From NCBI RefSeq assembly GCF_024259515.1, contig NZ_JANBWE010000001.1, positions 682,001 to 746,000 of the forward strand: DNA of 64,000 nt. Direction: 5' to 3'. The translations under genes and the position numbers were made by a program. The stretch is from Salirhabdus salicampi (GTDB lineage: Bacteria; Bacillota; Bacilli; Bacillales; Alkalibacillaceae). Under the pieces are notes generated by a model. The model was not told where the DNA came from. It saw only the letters and a list, made by a program, of their open reading frames with translations, and made no database searches. Shown in pieces: positions 24,824-34,395 of this stretch. The first letter of the stretch is position 1. Every line of letters starts with the position of its first letter.

Positions 24824-25467
24824 AATTATTAGGGATTTCCGGCAGTTTATCTGACCGTTCAAAAACATTTCTAGCAGTAGAGAAGGCAATCCAATTTGCA
24901 GAAGAACAATTTTTTGAGACGAAACAGGCAATTAAAGAAAAATTAAATACCGATAAGTATGATCAAACAATCGAAACGGAGATTGTAAATTTAAAAGACT
25001 ATGACCTACAGTTTTGTGATGGTCGTAACCCTCTCGACTACGAAGGGGATACGAAAAAGCTTATTAAGAAAATTATCGAAGCTGATGCCTTTATAGTTGG
25101 TAGCCCAGTTTACCGCGGGTCTATGAGTGGTGCGTTGAAAAACGTCTTTGATTTAATTCCGAATAATTGTTTAGAAGGGAAAGTAATTGGTTTTATTGCT
25201 ACAGGCGGAACGTATCACCACTTTTTAGCGATTGAACATCAACTCCATCCACTTGCCGGGTATTTTTCGGCTCATGTTGTACCAGGTGGTGTATATGCCC
25301 ACAATGAGCACTACGACAATCAAGGGTTGATATCAGATGAAATATTGGAACGGTTACGGGTGCTATCTTACTCTGTTATTGATTTACATCACCGATTATA
25401 TGATAGCCATACAATTGCAAAAAAACCTTATATTCCGAGAAAAAGTTTATCAGCTACAAAAAGTTAG
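24820..25467 (+). CDS. NADPH-dependent FMN reductase (MsuE/SsuE-like)
   Basis: The protein is 215 residues and its ATG overlaps the sfnG stop in ATGA, so translation is coupled. It has a flavodoxin-like fold: N-terminal LLGISGSLSDRSKT for the phosphate site and GSPVYRGSMSGALKNVFDLI around residue 95, both typical of the FMN reductase family that serves sulfonate and sulfone monooxygenases. It should reduce FMN with NAD(P)H and pass it to SfnG. An insert of about 15 charged residues after residue 30 is longer than in many SsuE proteins. Confidence 0.87.
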   Translation: MKLLGISGSLSDRSKTFLAVEKAIQFAEEQFFETKQAIKEKLNTDKYDQTIETEIVNLKDYDLQFCDGRNPLDYEGDTKKLIKKIIEADAFIVGSPVYRGSMSGALKNVFDLIPNNCLEGKVIGFIATGGTYHHFLAIEHQLHPLAGYFSAHVVPGGVYAHNEHYDNQGLISDEILERLRVLSYSVIDLHHRLYDSHTIAKKPYIPRKSLSATKS

Positions 25468-25532
25468 TCTGTTGCCGTTATCAACTTATTACATTTTCTT
25501 CTCATTCATAGGGACATTAGTACAAAAGAGAA

Positions 25533-25561
25533 CTCCCCCCGATCCAATAGGAAGGGGGGCT
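25533..25561 (+). terminator. C/G-run hairpin after the FMN reductase gene
   Basis: CTCCCCCC (25533-25540) faces GGGGGGC (25554-25560) across a 13-base loop. There is no T-tract, so termination is uncertain and it could instead be an mRNA-stabilising stem before the acyl-CoA synthetase gene. Confidence 0.35.
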
Positions 25562-25595
25562 AAAACTACATAATTAGTAAAGGGGTGGAACCATT

Positions 25596-27365
25596 ATGAC
25601 GGTAACAAGTGGCATCGTAAAACCGTATGAAAGTAATTACAATTTGCAGCATTATGAGAAGGTTTACAATAATTTTTCATGGGAGTCGGTAGAGAAAGCA
25701 TTCAGTTGGAGTAAGACAGGTCAACTGAACATCGCATATGAAGCAGTTGATAAGCATGTTGACGAAGGTTATGGTGATAAAATAGCCCTTCACTACGTCC
25801 ATAATGAAACAGAAGTAAAATTAACTTTTGCGGATTTAAAACAACAGTCTGACCAATATGCTCAGGTTTTAAGAAAACATGGCGTAAAAAAAGGTGACCG
25901 TGTTTTTATCTTTTTACCAAAGCATCCGGACTGTTATGTTGCCATTATGGCTGTTATCAAAATAGGAGCCATTGCAGGTCCTCTTTTTGAAGCATTTATG
26001 GAGGAAGCTATTAAAGATAGAATGCAAGATTGTGGTGCGAAAGTACTGATTACGAATTCAGAGCTTGTGTCCCGTGTTCCGAGGGAAGAGCTTCCTGATT
26101 TACAAACGGTACTCATTACCGGTGAGTCTAGCGAATGTCAACAAGACGAATTGTCTTTATGGGAGGAAATCAGAGGGTTAGATGCTGAATCAGATGAAAA
26201 TGTGATTGAGTGGGTAGAACGTGACGATCCAATGATTATTCACTATACATCTGGCTCTACCGGAAAACCGAAAGGCATTCTCCACGCCCATCGTGCTATG
26301 ATACAACAATATCAAACTGGAAAATGGGTCCTCGATTTAAAAGAAGATGATGTATATTGGTGTACGGCACACCCAGGCTGGGTGACAGGAAGCTCCTACG
26401 GTGTGTTTGCGCCTTGGTTGAACCGCGCGACCATTATTGTCAATGGAGGGCGATTTGCGGCAGAAGCATGGTATGAATTGATTGAAAGAACGAGGATTTC
26501 TGTATGGTACAGTGCGCCAACAGCTTTTCGTATGTTAATGTCGGCAGGTGAAGAACTGCAGAAACAATATGACTTATCGTCGTTGCGACATATTTTAAGT
26601 GTTGGGGAGCCACTTAACCCTGAAGTGATTACGTGGGGGAAGAGGACGTTACAATTACGTATACATGACACGTGGTGGATGACCGAAACAGGAGCACAAT
26701 TAATTGTGAATTTGCCGTCACAGCCCATCAAGCCGGGCTCAATGGGAAGACCTTTACCAGGCATAAAAGTAGAAATACTTAACGATAAAGGTGAGCCGTT
26801 ACCAATAGGTGAAGTCGGACAATTAGCAATAAAAGCAAACTGGCCGTCGATTATGAAAGGGATTTGGAAGAATGAGGAAAAACATCAATCTTATTTTCCA
26901 TATGACGGTTGGTATATTTCAGGTGATTTAGCTTATAAAGATGAAGACGGCTATATTTTCTTCCAAGGCCGTAATGATGATATGATTAACTCTTCTGGTG
27001 AACGTATTGGGCCATTTGAAGTAGAAAGTAAATTAATTGAACATCCAGCTGTAGCTGAAGCAGGGGTAATCGGCAAACCTAATGAGTTACGAGGAGAAAT
27101 TGTTAAAGCTTTTATCGTTTTACGTAACGGTTACCAACCGAGTGATGAGCTGTTAAAAGATGTGAGAGCATTTGTCAAAACAAAATTAGCAGCCCACGCG
27201 GCACCAAGAGAAATTGAAGTACTTGAGCAACTACCGAAAACGAGAATTAGTGGAAAAATTATGCGGCGCGTCTTAAAAGCGTGGGACCTTGGAATAGACC
27301 CAGGAGATACATCAGCATTGGATGGCGGACAGAAGAAAGAGACGTTATATACAACAAAACAATAA
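25596..27365 (+). CDS. Acyl-CoA synthetase, acetate--CoA ligase-like (AMP-forming)
   Basis: The protein is 589 residues from ATG 25596 with AAGGGGTGG upstream. It is an ANL-superfamily enzyme: P-loop YTSGSTGKPKGILHAH near residue 220, the adenine-site segment DTWWMTETGAQ, the hinge region FQGRNDDMINSSGERIGP, and the C-terminal catalytic Lys in TRISGKIMRR. The closest pattern is the short acetate--CoA ligase (AcsA-like) group, so acetate or another short acid activated through an acyl-AMP is likely. It lies 128 bases after the FMN reductase; co-transcription is possible but a link to sulfur metabolism is not evident. Confidence 0.87.
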   Translation: MTVTSGIVKPYESNYNLQHYEKVYNNFSWESVEKAFSWSKTGQLNIAYEAVDKHVDEGYGDKIALHYVHNETEVKLTFADLKQQSDQYAQVLRKHGVKKGDRVFIFLPKHPDCYVAIMAVIKIGAIAGPLFEAFMEEAIKDRMQDCGAKVLITNSELVSRVPREELPDLQTVLITGESSECQQDELSLWEEIRGLDAESDENVIEWVERDDPMIIHYTSGSTGKPKGILHAHRAMIQQYQTGKWVLDLKEDDVYWCTAHPGWVTGSSYGVFAPWLNRATIIVNGGRFAAEAWYELIERTRISVWYSAPTAFRMLMSAGEELQKQYDLSSLRHILSVGEPLNPEVITWGKRTLQLRIHDTWWMTETGAQLIVNLPSQPIKPGSMGRPLPGIKVEILNDKGEPLPIGEVGQLAIKANWPSIMKGIWKNEEKHQSYFPYDGWYISGDLAYKDEDGYIFFQGRNDDMINSSGERIGPFEVESKLIEHPAVAEAGVIGKPNELRGEIVKAFIVLRNGYQPSDELLKDVRAFVKTKLAAHAAPREIEVLEQLPKTRISGKIMRRVLKAWDLGIDPGDTSALDGGQKKETLYTTKQ

Positions 27366-27417
27366 AATACCGCTTTCAATATGGGATGGTATAAAATAGA
27401 ATAAGGGTATAGGGTGT

Positions 27418-27448
27418 GGGGTTTAACGATGGTTAAACCCCTTTTTTT
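27418..27448 (+). terminator. Terminator after the acyl-CoA synthetase gene
   Basis: GGGGTTTAAC (27418-27427) pairs perfectly with GTTAAACCCC (27432-27441) around GATG and ends in seven T. Confidence 0.92.
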
Positions 27449-27494
27449 AAAGGGCGAAGTGTTGAAAATGAATTTTTAATAAGGGAGGAGAACA

Positions 27495-28472
27495 ATGCTT
27501 GTCATAAGTAAAGAGGAACAAAAACAATTAGTTAACATGAATGAAGTGATTGATAATGCTTCGTTAGCATTAAAAGAATTCTCAGCTAACCGTACAGTAA
27601 CTCCTATTCGAGCAGCACTACCATTTCACAATGGGCAAAACACATCACTAGTGATGCCGTCTGTAGCAGAAGAGTTAAAAAGTGTAGGATTGAAAGTCGT
27701 ATCTGTCGCTCCAAACAATACAAAAATAGGAAAGAAGGCGATTAACGGAGTTGTCATGTTATCAGACTTTGAATCTGGTGAACCCGTAGCAATGTTGGAA
27801 GGTTCGTATTTGACAATGGTTCGGACAGGTGCATTGTCAGGTGTTGCGACGAAATATTTAGCAAGAGAAGATGCGAAAACGTTGAGCGTAATTGGGACAG
27901 GTGCACAAGCCGAAGGGTTAGTTGCTGCGGTGCTCGCGGTTCGTAATATTGAACAAATCTATCTTTATAATCGAACAAAAAAGAAAGCAGAGGAATTCGC
28001 GCGATATGTGTTTGATACATATGGAATACAAACCGAAGTAATATCGGATGCTAACGAAACCGTAAAGAAAGCAGATATTGTCGTTACCGCTACAAATGCT
28101 TTAACACCTGTGTTTTCTGATTCTTTACAACCAGGAGTGCATGTCAATGCAGTCGGCTCTTTTCGTCCAACTATGCAAGAATTACCTTCAAATGCTGTGA
28201 CGTCGGCAAATAAAGTTGTAGTAGAAGCGAAAGATGCGGCGTTAGAAGAAACAGGTGACTTGCAAGTCCCAATTAGGGAAGGGTTATTCAATGAATCGGA
28301 TATTTACAGTGAACTTGGCAAGGTTGTAGCTGGAGATTATCCGGGTAGAGAATCAGAAAGAGAGATTACATTATTCAAATCAGTAGGATTAGCCGTCGTT
28401 GATATTGTTGTGGCTAGATATATTTACGACAAAGCTAAGGTAAGAAATATTGGAACGAAACTTCATCTCTAA
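27495..28472 (+). CDS. Ornithine cyclodeaminase / mu-crystallin family protein
   Basis: The protein is 325 residues from ATG 27495 with GGGAGGAG upstream. Family signs are the N-terminal substrate loop (SLVMPSVAEELKSVGLKVVS), EGSYLTMVRTGALSGVATKYLA, the NAD motif VIGTGAQAEGLVAAV around residue 138, and VNAVGSFRPTMQELP. Members deaminate ornithine to proline, or act as alanine dehydrogenase, ketimine reductase or opine-type synthase. Without neighbours in arginine metabolism the specific reaction is open. It is monocistronic, with a terminator on each side. Confidence 0.87.
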   Translation: MLVISKEEQKQLVNMNEVIDNASLALKEFSANRTVTPIRAALPFHNGQNTSLVMPSVAEELKSVGLKVVSVAPNNTKIGKKAINGVVMLSDFESGEPVAMLEGSYLTMVRTGALSGVATKYLAREDAKTLSVIGTGAQAEGLVAAVLAVRNIEQIYLYNRTKKKAEEFARYVFDTYGIQTEVISDANETVKKADIVVTATNALTPVFSDSLQPGVHVNAVGSFRPTMQELPSNAVTSANKVVVEAKDAALEETGDLQVPIREGLFNESDIYSELGKVVAGDYPGRESEREITLFKSVGLAVVDIVVARYIYDKAKVRNIGTKLHL

Positions 28473-28501
28473 TGTTAGGATATATTCACTTGGCCATGTG
28501 A

Positions 28502-28529
28502 GAAGTCCCGATCAAGGGCTTCTTTTTTT
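28502..28529 (+). terminator. Terminator after the ornithine cyclodeaminase family gene
   Basis: GAAGTCCC and GGGCTTC pair with one bulged T across a short loop. Seven T follow. Confidence 0.75.
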
Positions 28530-28883
28530 ACTTAGAGTTAGTGAAATTTCAGGCATGCTTACTTTAATGCATTAAAAGGGTTGTGCACTACTAATCTGCA
28601 TACATAAAGTTAGCAGAAATTACATAGTACCTCTAATAGATTGGGAGTCCATATAGCATAAGAGTTTTTGACTAAATGGCATCATAGTAAATATTTAACG
28701 GCAAGAATCGTATTGCCGTCTAATACGGTGTGTGTAACAATCGTAACGAAGTATTGATGACTATGGACACATTAAAAAGTTCCAATCATCTTATCGAAAA
28801 CATATGTAATGAATACATTTCATTATGCGCGATGGTAAATGACATACAAATTAGACAAAATGAAAAAGGAGCTTTGATATAAA
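28530..28883. other. 354-base gap upstream of the ComEC-like gene
   Basis: No gene is seen. Bases 28698-28704 (ACGGCAA) pair with 28713-28719 (TTGCCGT), and an alternative stem joins 28709-28714 (CGTATT) to 28722-28727 (AATACG). The two stems exclude each other. Whether this is a functional leader element is unknown. Confidence 0.4.
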
Positions 28884-30326
28884 TTGGATGATTTTTTTCT
28901 AATCGTGTTTTTTCTTTCCATTATCACTTGGTTTGTCGGACTTATTAGTCCACGTACAGTTTTAAAGTGGGGAAAAACAAAAACCCGTAAAAGGGTGTCC
29001 TTAATATGCGGGTCTACCCTCGTACTTAGCTTTGTAATGATTGGGATAACTGCCGAGATAGAAACAAAGACCGAGGATGTTTCAGATAAAAAGGCGAATG
29101 ATGAAGAGGTTATCGTCGAAGAAACGAAAGACTTAGGAGAGAAAAAAGATAAATTAGCCGACGATGAACATTCAAGTGATGCTAATGACAACATAAAAGA
29201 AGAACAAGAAACAGAGGATCAGGCGTCCTCGACGAACAAAGAGGCGGAACCGAAAACAGAAAAAAGTCATGATGAGTTATCGATACCTCCGCCATCAGGC
29301 GAACTCGTCGTTCATTATATGGATGTTGGGCAAGGTGACTCCACCCTCATTTTGGGCCCTGATTTTACCATTCTTATTGATGCCGGACGGTACAATGCGA
29401 GTGATGTCGTTCCTTACCTTAATTCAGTAGGTGTTCAAAGCATTGATTTAATGATTGGAACGCATCCCCACGCTGATCATATAGGTCAAATGGATAAAGT
29501 ACTACAAAACTTTCCTGTTAAAGAAGTATGGATGAGTGGTGACGCACATACGTCACGTACTTTTGAACGTGTCATTGATGCAATTGCAGCGTCTGAGGCT
29601 AGTTACCATGAACCGAGGGCTGGTGAAACATTTACGATTGGTTCATCGCAACTAGATGTCGTAAGTCCATACAGTATTAATGGGAATTTTCACAAAGGTT
29701 CTGTTGCGGTAAAAGTAAGGTATGGAAATGTAAACTTCTTGTTTACAGGAGATGCGGAGCATGAAACGGAACGGGAAATATTAAATCGTGATTATGATCT
29801 AAAAGCTTATATCTACCAATTAGGGCATCATGGATCAAGCACATCGAATACAGAAGCATTTTTAAAAGCTATTAATCCGGAAGTAGCCATTTACTCTGCT
29901 GGCCATGGAAACTCGTATGGACATCCACATGATGAAGTCGTGAATCGTGTGAGGTCGATGGGAATAAAGTTATATGGAACAGATGTACATGGTCACATTC
30001 TTGTGAAAACAAATGGTACGACATACACCGTAGAAACGAAAACAAGTGGAACCATTACGACAGAACCATCAGAGGAAACATCGAAAGATACAACAGCAGA
30101 AAAAGAAGAAGCACCTGAAGAAGAAGAGGTTTCGGCTAATTGTGTTGATGTAAACACTGCTACGAAAGAACGATTAACCGAAATTATTCATATAGGTGAC
30201 TCTAGAGCGGATGATTTAATCTCGTTGCGGTCGTTCAGTTCCATAGACCAGTTAACAAGAATACGAGGTATTAGTGAGAATCGATTAGGAGATATTAAAG
30301 AGCAAGGTTTAGCTTGTGTTAAGTAG
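28884..30326 (+). CDS. ComEC-like metallo-beta-lactamase protein with C-terminal helix-hairpin-helix domain
   Basis: The protein is 480 residues from TTG 28884, which is 12 bases after AAGGAG, so the start is the weakest point. Two N-terminal membrane segments (about 5-22 and 40-55) and a long acidic linker precede an MBL-fold domain that begins VVHYMDVGQGDSTLI. Metal motifs are GTHPHADHIG, FTGDAEHE and LGHHGSSTS. A Ser/Glu-rich linker follows, then a ComEA-like HhH DNA-binding domain (CVDVNTATKERL to the end). It resembles the ComEC nuclease domain detached from the channel, held at the membrane and probably acting on extracellular DNA. This activity is inferred. Confidence 0.85.
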   Translation: MDDFFLIVFFLSIITWFVGLISPRTVLKWGKTKTRKRVSLICGSTLVLSFVMIGITAEIETKTEDVSDKKANDEEVIVEETKDLGEKKDKLADDEHSSDANDNIKEEQETEDQASSTNKEAEPKTEKSHDELSIPPPSGELVVHYMDVGQGDSTLILGPDFTILIDAGRYNASDVVPYLNSVGVQSIDLMIGTHPHADHIGQMDKVLQNFPVKEVWMSGDAHTSRTFERVIDAIAASEASYHEPRAGETFTIGSSQLDVVSPYSINGNFHKGSVAVKVRYGNVNFLFTGDAEHETEREILNRDYDLKAYIYQLGHHGSSTSNTEAFLKAINPEVAIYSAGHGNSYGHPHDEVVNRVRSMGIKLYGTDVHGHILVKTNGTTYTVETKTSGTITTEPSEETSKDTTAEKEEAPEEEEVSANCVDVNTATKERLTEIIHIGDSRADDLISLRSFSSIDQLTRIRGISENRLGDIKEQGLACVK

Positions 30327-30338
30327 AAGGGGATGGAT

Positions 30339-30599
30339 ATGAAAAAAGCAGTGGTTGACCGAATTGTGGATGGTAAGCATGCTGTCTTATTAGTTGGTCA
30401 AAAGGAAAAAGAAATTATTATTGATGCTGTCAGACTACCGGAAAAAGCTATTGAAGGCACGTGGGTAACTATAAAGCAAAAAGGTGAAGACGTAGAAGTG
30501 ATCTCCATTAATGATAATGAGACGGTTGAAACGAAGCAACGTATCGAAAACAAAATGGATTTATTGAGACAGAAAAAGGGGAGCCGATTTAAAACATAA
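30339..30599 (+). CDS. DUF3006 family protein
   Basis: The protein is 86 residues. ATG 30339 lies 6 bases after AAGGGG; ATG 30333 abuts the site. The pattern AVVDRIVDGKHAVLLVGQKEKEIIID with a later GTWVTIK matches DUF3006, a small OB-like domain commonly encoded next to ComEC-like MBL proteins, as here, 12 bases after the upstream stop. Function unknown, but the constant pairing suggests that it assists the MBL protein. Confidence 0.8.
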   Translation: MKKAVVDRIVDGKHAVLLVGQKEKEIIIDAVRLPEKAIEGTWVTIKQKGEDVEVISINDNETVETKQRIENKMDLLRQKKGSRFKT

Positions 30600-30630
30600 A
30601 TACCCTTTAGCCGTCTCGATAGAACAGGAA

Positions 30631-30660
30631 GAAGTCCTTTAAAGGGGCTTCTTTTTTTCA
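30631..30660 (+). terminator. Terminator after the DUF3006 gene
   Basis: GAAGTCC and GGGGCTTC form a short stem around TTTAAA, followed by seven T. Confidence 0.75.
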
Positions 30661-30759
30661 TAAGCGTTTTCAAGGAACTTCCATCATTATCCAATAGTGT
30701 TAACAATCTATGACAGTTGATAATCTTGAACATTTCTTGACAGGAATTTGTTGAATTTT

Positions 30760-30777
30760 TTGTGACAGTGTTCACAA
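30760..30777. promoter_or_regulatory. Rex operator upstream of qoxABCD
   Basis: TTGTGACAGTGTTCACAA differs at one base from the Rex consensus TTGTGAANNNNTTCACAA. It lies just upstream of the likely qox -35 box. Rex is a NADH-sensing repressor, so qox would be derepressed or tuned when NADH is high. No rex gene is in the window. Confidence 0.7.
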
Positions 30778-30781
30778 TCAT

Positions 30782-30811
30782 TTGTTTTTGATTACCGTTT
30801 TTTTATAAGAT
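30782..30811 (+). promoter_or_regulatory. Likely qoxABCD promoter
   Basis: TTGTTT at 30782-30787 and TATAAG/TAAGAT at 30804-30811 are 16-18 bases apart. The start of transcription would be about 70 bases before qoxA. Confidence 0.45.
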
Positions 30812-30888
30812 ATATGAGCAAACAAAAAAAGGACACTGACAAAGTTCATTGCTATGAAACGTCGACAACATAAGAAAGGGGTACCATA

Positions 30889-31797
30889 ATGAAGAAAAAG
30901 TGGGCTTTATTATCGATAATATTCTTGATTGCTACTTTCCTTACTGGGTGTGAACCGTTAACGGTTTTGGATCCAAAAGGGCCACAGGCTGAAACGACTA
31001 GAGATGTCATAATGATTTCTATTTGGACGATGCTTTTTATCGTCGTTGTCGTTTTTGCACTATTAATCTATGTACTTATTAAATATCGTGCTTCTAATCA
31101 AAGTGAAGACTATGAACCACCCCATATCCATGGAAGCAAGTTAATTGAAGGGATATGTGTTGGTGTACCCATTATCATTGTCATTTTTCTTTCCGTTATT
31201 ACGGTAAAGAGCACGTATGAAGTAGAAAGTACACCAAAAGGTTTTGAAGACGAAGAACCATTAATTATTTATGTTTCTTCTTCAGAATGGAAATGGCATT
31301 TCAGCTATCCTGAAGAAAATATTGAAACAGTAAACTATCTATACATTCCAACAAATCGACCAATCGAATTTAAGCTGTTTTCACATGGCTCAATTGCAAG
31401 CTTCTGGGTTCCGCAGTTAGCGGGTCAAAAATACGCAATGGCGAACATGATCAATACTTTACACGTTGCCGCAACCGTCCCAGGTGATTATGTTGGCCGA
31501 AATGCGAACTTTAACGGAGAAGGATTTGCTCATCAAACCTTTAACGTAACCGCAATGGAGGAAGATGAATTTCAGGAGTGGGTAGAAGAAGTTCATGCTA
31601 CCGCTGATCCGATAACAATAGATAGATTTGAAGAGTTACTAGAACCTGGTCATTTAGGTCAATTAACCTTTACCGGAACTCATTTAGATTTCTTGCCACC
31701 ACCAAGTACCCACCACGGGGCTTCACATGGTGAAGATTCAGAAGAGCATAATGAAGACCACAGTTCACACGATTCGCATGATGATAGTGGTCATTAA
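30889..31797 (+). CDS. qoxA: Cytochrome aa3-type quinol oxidase subunit II (QoxA)
   Basis: The protein is 302 residues with a lipoprotein signal (FLTGC, Cys21), two membrane helices (about 40-65 and 85-105) and a cupredoxin-like outer domain. The Cys-x3-Cys-x3-His motif of CuA is absent from that domain (the segment around HGSIASFWVPQLAGQKYAM has no Cys), which marks a quinol rather than cytochrome c oxidase. The last 30 residues are unusually rich in His, Asp and Ser. It is the first gene of a four-gene operon. RBS AAAGGGG. Confidence 0.95.
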   Translation: MKKKWALLSIIFLIATFLTGCEPLTVLDPKGPQAETTRDVIMISIWTMLFIVVVVFALLIYVLIKYRASNQSEDYEPPHIHGSKLIEGICVGVPIIIVIFLSVITVKSTYEVESTPKGFEDEEPLIIYVSSSEWKWHFSYPEENIETVNYLYIPTNRPIEFKLFSHGSIASFWVPQLAGQKYAMANMINTLHVAATVPGDYVGRNANFNGEGFAHQTFNVTAMEEDEFQEWVEEVHATADPITIDRFEELLEPGHLGQLTFTGTHLDFLPPPSTHHGASHGEDSEEHNEDHSSHDSHDDSGH

Positions 31798-31849
31798 TAC
31801 AAACAACTAGAATGATAAAGTGATATATTTCCTGAAAGGAGAAAACAAC

Positions 31850-33799
31850 ATGGAGTTCTTTGAACGATTTGCCGTTCCAAACCCTACATTTACGATATAT
31901 GCTTCAATGGTTGCCATTGCATTAACGATGTTGGCAGTTGTGATTGGTATAACGTACTTCAGAAAATGGGGTTACTTATGGAGCGAATGGCTTACAACCG
32001 TAGACCATAAACGTATCGGTATTATGTATCTTATTTCTGCAATATTAATGCTTTTCCGCGGCGGTGTTGATGCACTTATGATGCGTGCTCAAACTGCTGT
32101 ACCTGAAAATACACTATTACACGCACAAGAATATAACGAGGTATTCACAACTCACGGAGTCGTAATGATTTTGTTTATGGCGATGGCGTTCATTATGGCA
32201 TTAATGAACTTTGTCACTCCACTTCAAATCGGGGCTCGTGACGTGGCATTTCCACGATTAAATGCGTTAAGTTTTTGGTTATATTTTATGGGTGCAATGC
32301 TCTTTAACATTTCATTCGTAGTTGGTGGTTCCGCCGATGCCGGTTGGACATCTTACTTCCCGCTGGCAGGGAATGAGCATAGTCCACACGTTGGAACGAA
32401 CTACTATATGCTTTCCATTCAAATCGCAGGACTTGGTACCTTAATTACAGGAATTAACTTTATGGTTACAATCCTAAGAATGCGTGCACCTGGCATGACA
32501 TTAATGAAAATGCCAATGTTTACATGGACTGCACTCATTACAAATATGATTATCGTATTTGCTTTCCCAGTGTTAACTGTAGCACTAGCGATGGGAACAA
32601 TGGATCGTCTGTTTGGAACACACTTTTTCGCAATCAACAACGGTGGAATGGATATGCTTTGGGCAAACTTCTTCTGGATTTGGGGACACCCTGAAGTATA
32701 CATTCTAGTTCTACCGGCTTTCGGTATTTATAGTGAGATTATTCCAACATTCGCAGGACGTAACCTATATGGATATAAATCAATGGTTGTGTCTATTGTT
32801 TCAATTTCCGCTTTATCCTTCGTCGTATGGGTACACCATTTCTTTACGATGGGGCAAGGCGCACTCGTAAACAGTATATTCGCAATTTCTACAATGGCAA
32901 TTGCAATTCCAACAGGTGTGAAAATCTTTAACTGGCTGCTCACCCTTTGGAAAGGAAAAATCCGCTTTACGACACCAATGCTTTATTCTATTGGTTTCAT
33001 TCCGATATTTACAATCGGTGGTGTAACGGGTGTAATGCTTGGTATGGCAAGTGCTGACTACCAGTATCACAACACCATGTTCTTAGTGGCACACTTCCAC
33101 TTAGTCATTATCCCGGGGGTTGTATTCGCATTAATCGCCGGTATGTTCTACTGGTGGCCAAAAATGTTCGGTTTCTTGTTAAATGAACGTCTTGGTAAAG
33201 CATCTTTCTGGTTTATCGCAATTGGAGTATGTGTTGCGTTCTTCCCGATGTTCATTTCTGGTTTAGATGGGCAAGCGCGTCGTATGTACACGTACTCTGA
33301 AGCCACCGGTTTTGGCATTTGGAATATGATTTCCTTTGTTGGTGCGCTAATGCTTGCTGTAGGTTTCGTGTTAATCGTATATAACATTTACTACAGTACT
33401 CGCTATGCATCAAGAGACATTAGTGCAGATCCATGGGATGCACGTTCTTTAGAGTGGGCTACTCATAGCCCTGTTCCAGAATATAACTTTGCCATTACTC
33501 CAGAAGTAAACTCTTCTGAAGCGTTCTGGGATGCGAAGAAAAAAGGTCATAAATTATTTAAAGGTGAATATAAAGAGATTCACATGCCAAGCAGCAGTGG
33601 TGTTCCATTCATTATGTGTTGTTTCTTCTTCCTATGGGGATTCGCACTAGTATTTAGTATGTGGATTACAGCAATCATTGCTACATTAGGGATTTTCGCA
33701 TGTATGGCGCATCGTTCATTTGAGGTAGATCATGGATACCATATCCCTGTAGACGAAATCAAAAGAACGGAAGAAAAATTAGGAGGTGCTAAAAAGTGA
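31850..33799 (+). CDS. qoxB: Quinol oxidase subunit I (QoxB)
   Basis: The start is ATG 31850 behind GAAAGGAG, giving 649 residues; an upstream TTG at 31820 is rejected. It is the heme-copper oxidase core with His102 (FTTHGVVM, low-spin heme ligand), His280 and Tyr284 (WGHPEVY, CuB ligand and cross-linked Tyr), His329/330 (WVHHFF, CuB ligands) and the paired heme ligands in HFHLVI. It reduces oxygen to water with electrons from menaquinol and pumps protons. K-channel and D-channel residues look conserved. Confidence 0.96.
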   Translation: MEFFERFAVPNPTFTIYASMVAIALTMLAVVIGITYFRKWGYLWSEWLTTVDHKRIGIMYLISAILMLFRGGVDALMMRAQTAVPENTLLHAQEYNEVFTTHGVVMILFMAMAFIMALMNFVTPLQIGARDVAFPRLNALSFWLYFMGAMLFNISFVVGGSADAGWTSYFPLAGNEHSPHVGTNYYMLSIQIAGLGTLITGINFMVTILRMRAPGMTLMKMPMFTWTALITNMIIVFAFPVLTVALAMGTMDRLFGTHFFAINNGGMDMLWANFFWIWGHPEVYILVLPAFGIYSEIIPTFAGRNLYGYKSMVVSIVSISALSFVVWVHHFFTMGQGALVNSIFAISTMAIAIPTGVKIFNWLLTLWKGKIRFTTPMLYSIGFIPIFTIGGVTGVMLGMASADYQYHNTMFLVAHFHLVIIPGVVFALIAGMFYWWPKMFGFLLNERLGKASFWFIAIGVCVAFFPMFISGLDGQARRMYTYSEATGFGIWNMISFVGALMLAVGFVLIVYNIYYSTRYASRDISADPWDARSLEWATHSPVPEYNFAITPEVNSSEAFWDAKKKGHKLFKGEYKEIHMPSSSGVPFIMCCFFFLWGFALVFSMWITAIIATLGIFACMAHRSFEVDHGYHIPVDEIKRTEEKLGGAKK

Positions 33800-34392
33800 A
33801 AATAGATCACTCAAAACCTCTCGAATATAGTACAGATCAAAACAACTTTAATATATTAGGTTTCTGGATTTTCCTAGCTGCAGAAGTAGCTTTGTTTGCA
33901 ACATTGTTTGCGGGGTATTTCTCACTCCTTGGAGGTACTGGAAATGGCCCAACTGATAGTGACATTTTTGTAATAGATACCCTTATTATCCAAACGGTGT
34001 TGCTATTAACAAGTAGTTTTACCATTGGATTGGTTGTACACGCAATGAGACTAGGGAGAAAGACAGCGATGATTAATTTCTTCATCCTTACCCTTCTTCT
34101 AGGTCTTGGGTTCTTAGCAGTAGAGATTTATGAATTTGTTGAGTTTGTTCATCATGGCTTAACATTACAAACAAGTGGTTTTTCAGCTGCATTGTTTACA
34201 TTGTTAGGTACCCACGGTGCTCACGTAACATTCGGTTTATTCTGGGGAATAGCTATTATTCTTCAAGTTAAAAAACGTGGATTTACACCTGAAACAGCTA
34301 ATAAATCGTTTATCTTTTCGCTTTACTGGCACTTCCTAGACGTTGTTTGGATTTTCATCTTCAGCTTCGTCTACTTGAAAGGAATGATGTAA
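33796..34392 (+). CDS. qoxC: Quinol oxidase subunit III (QoxC)
   Basis: The protein is 198 residues from GTG 33796, which overlaps the qoxB stop by four bases and lies 9 bases after AGGAGG. It has five membrane helices, including [20 protein letters not shown] at the start and [20 protein letters not shown] at the end, as in subunit III of heme-copper oxidases. It is a structural subunit that supports proton uptake and stability. Confidence 0.95.
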   Translation: MKIDHSKPLEYSTDQNNFNILGFWIFLAAEVALFATLFAGYFSLLGGTGNGPTDSDIFVIDTLIIQTVLLLTSSFTIGLVVHAMRLGRKTAMINFFILTLLLGLGFLAVEIYEFVEFVHHGLTLQTSGFSAALFTLLGTHGAHVTFGLFWGIAIILQVKKRGFTPETANKSFIFSLYWHFLDVVWIFIFSFVYLKGMM

Positions 34393-34395
34393 TTT

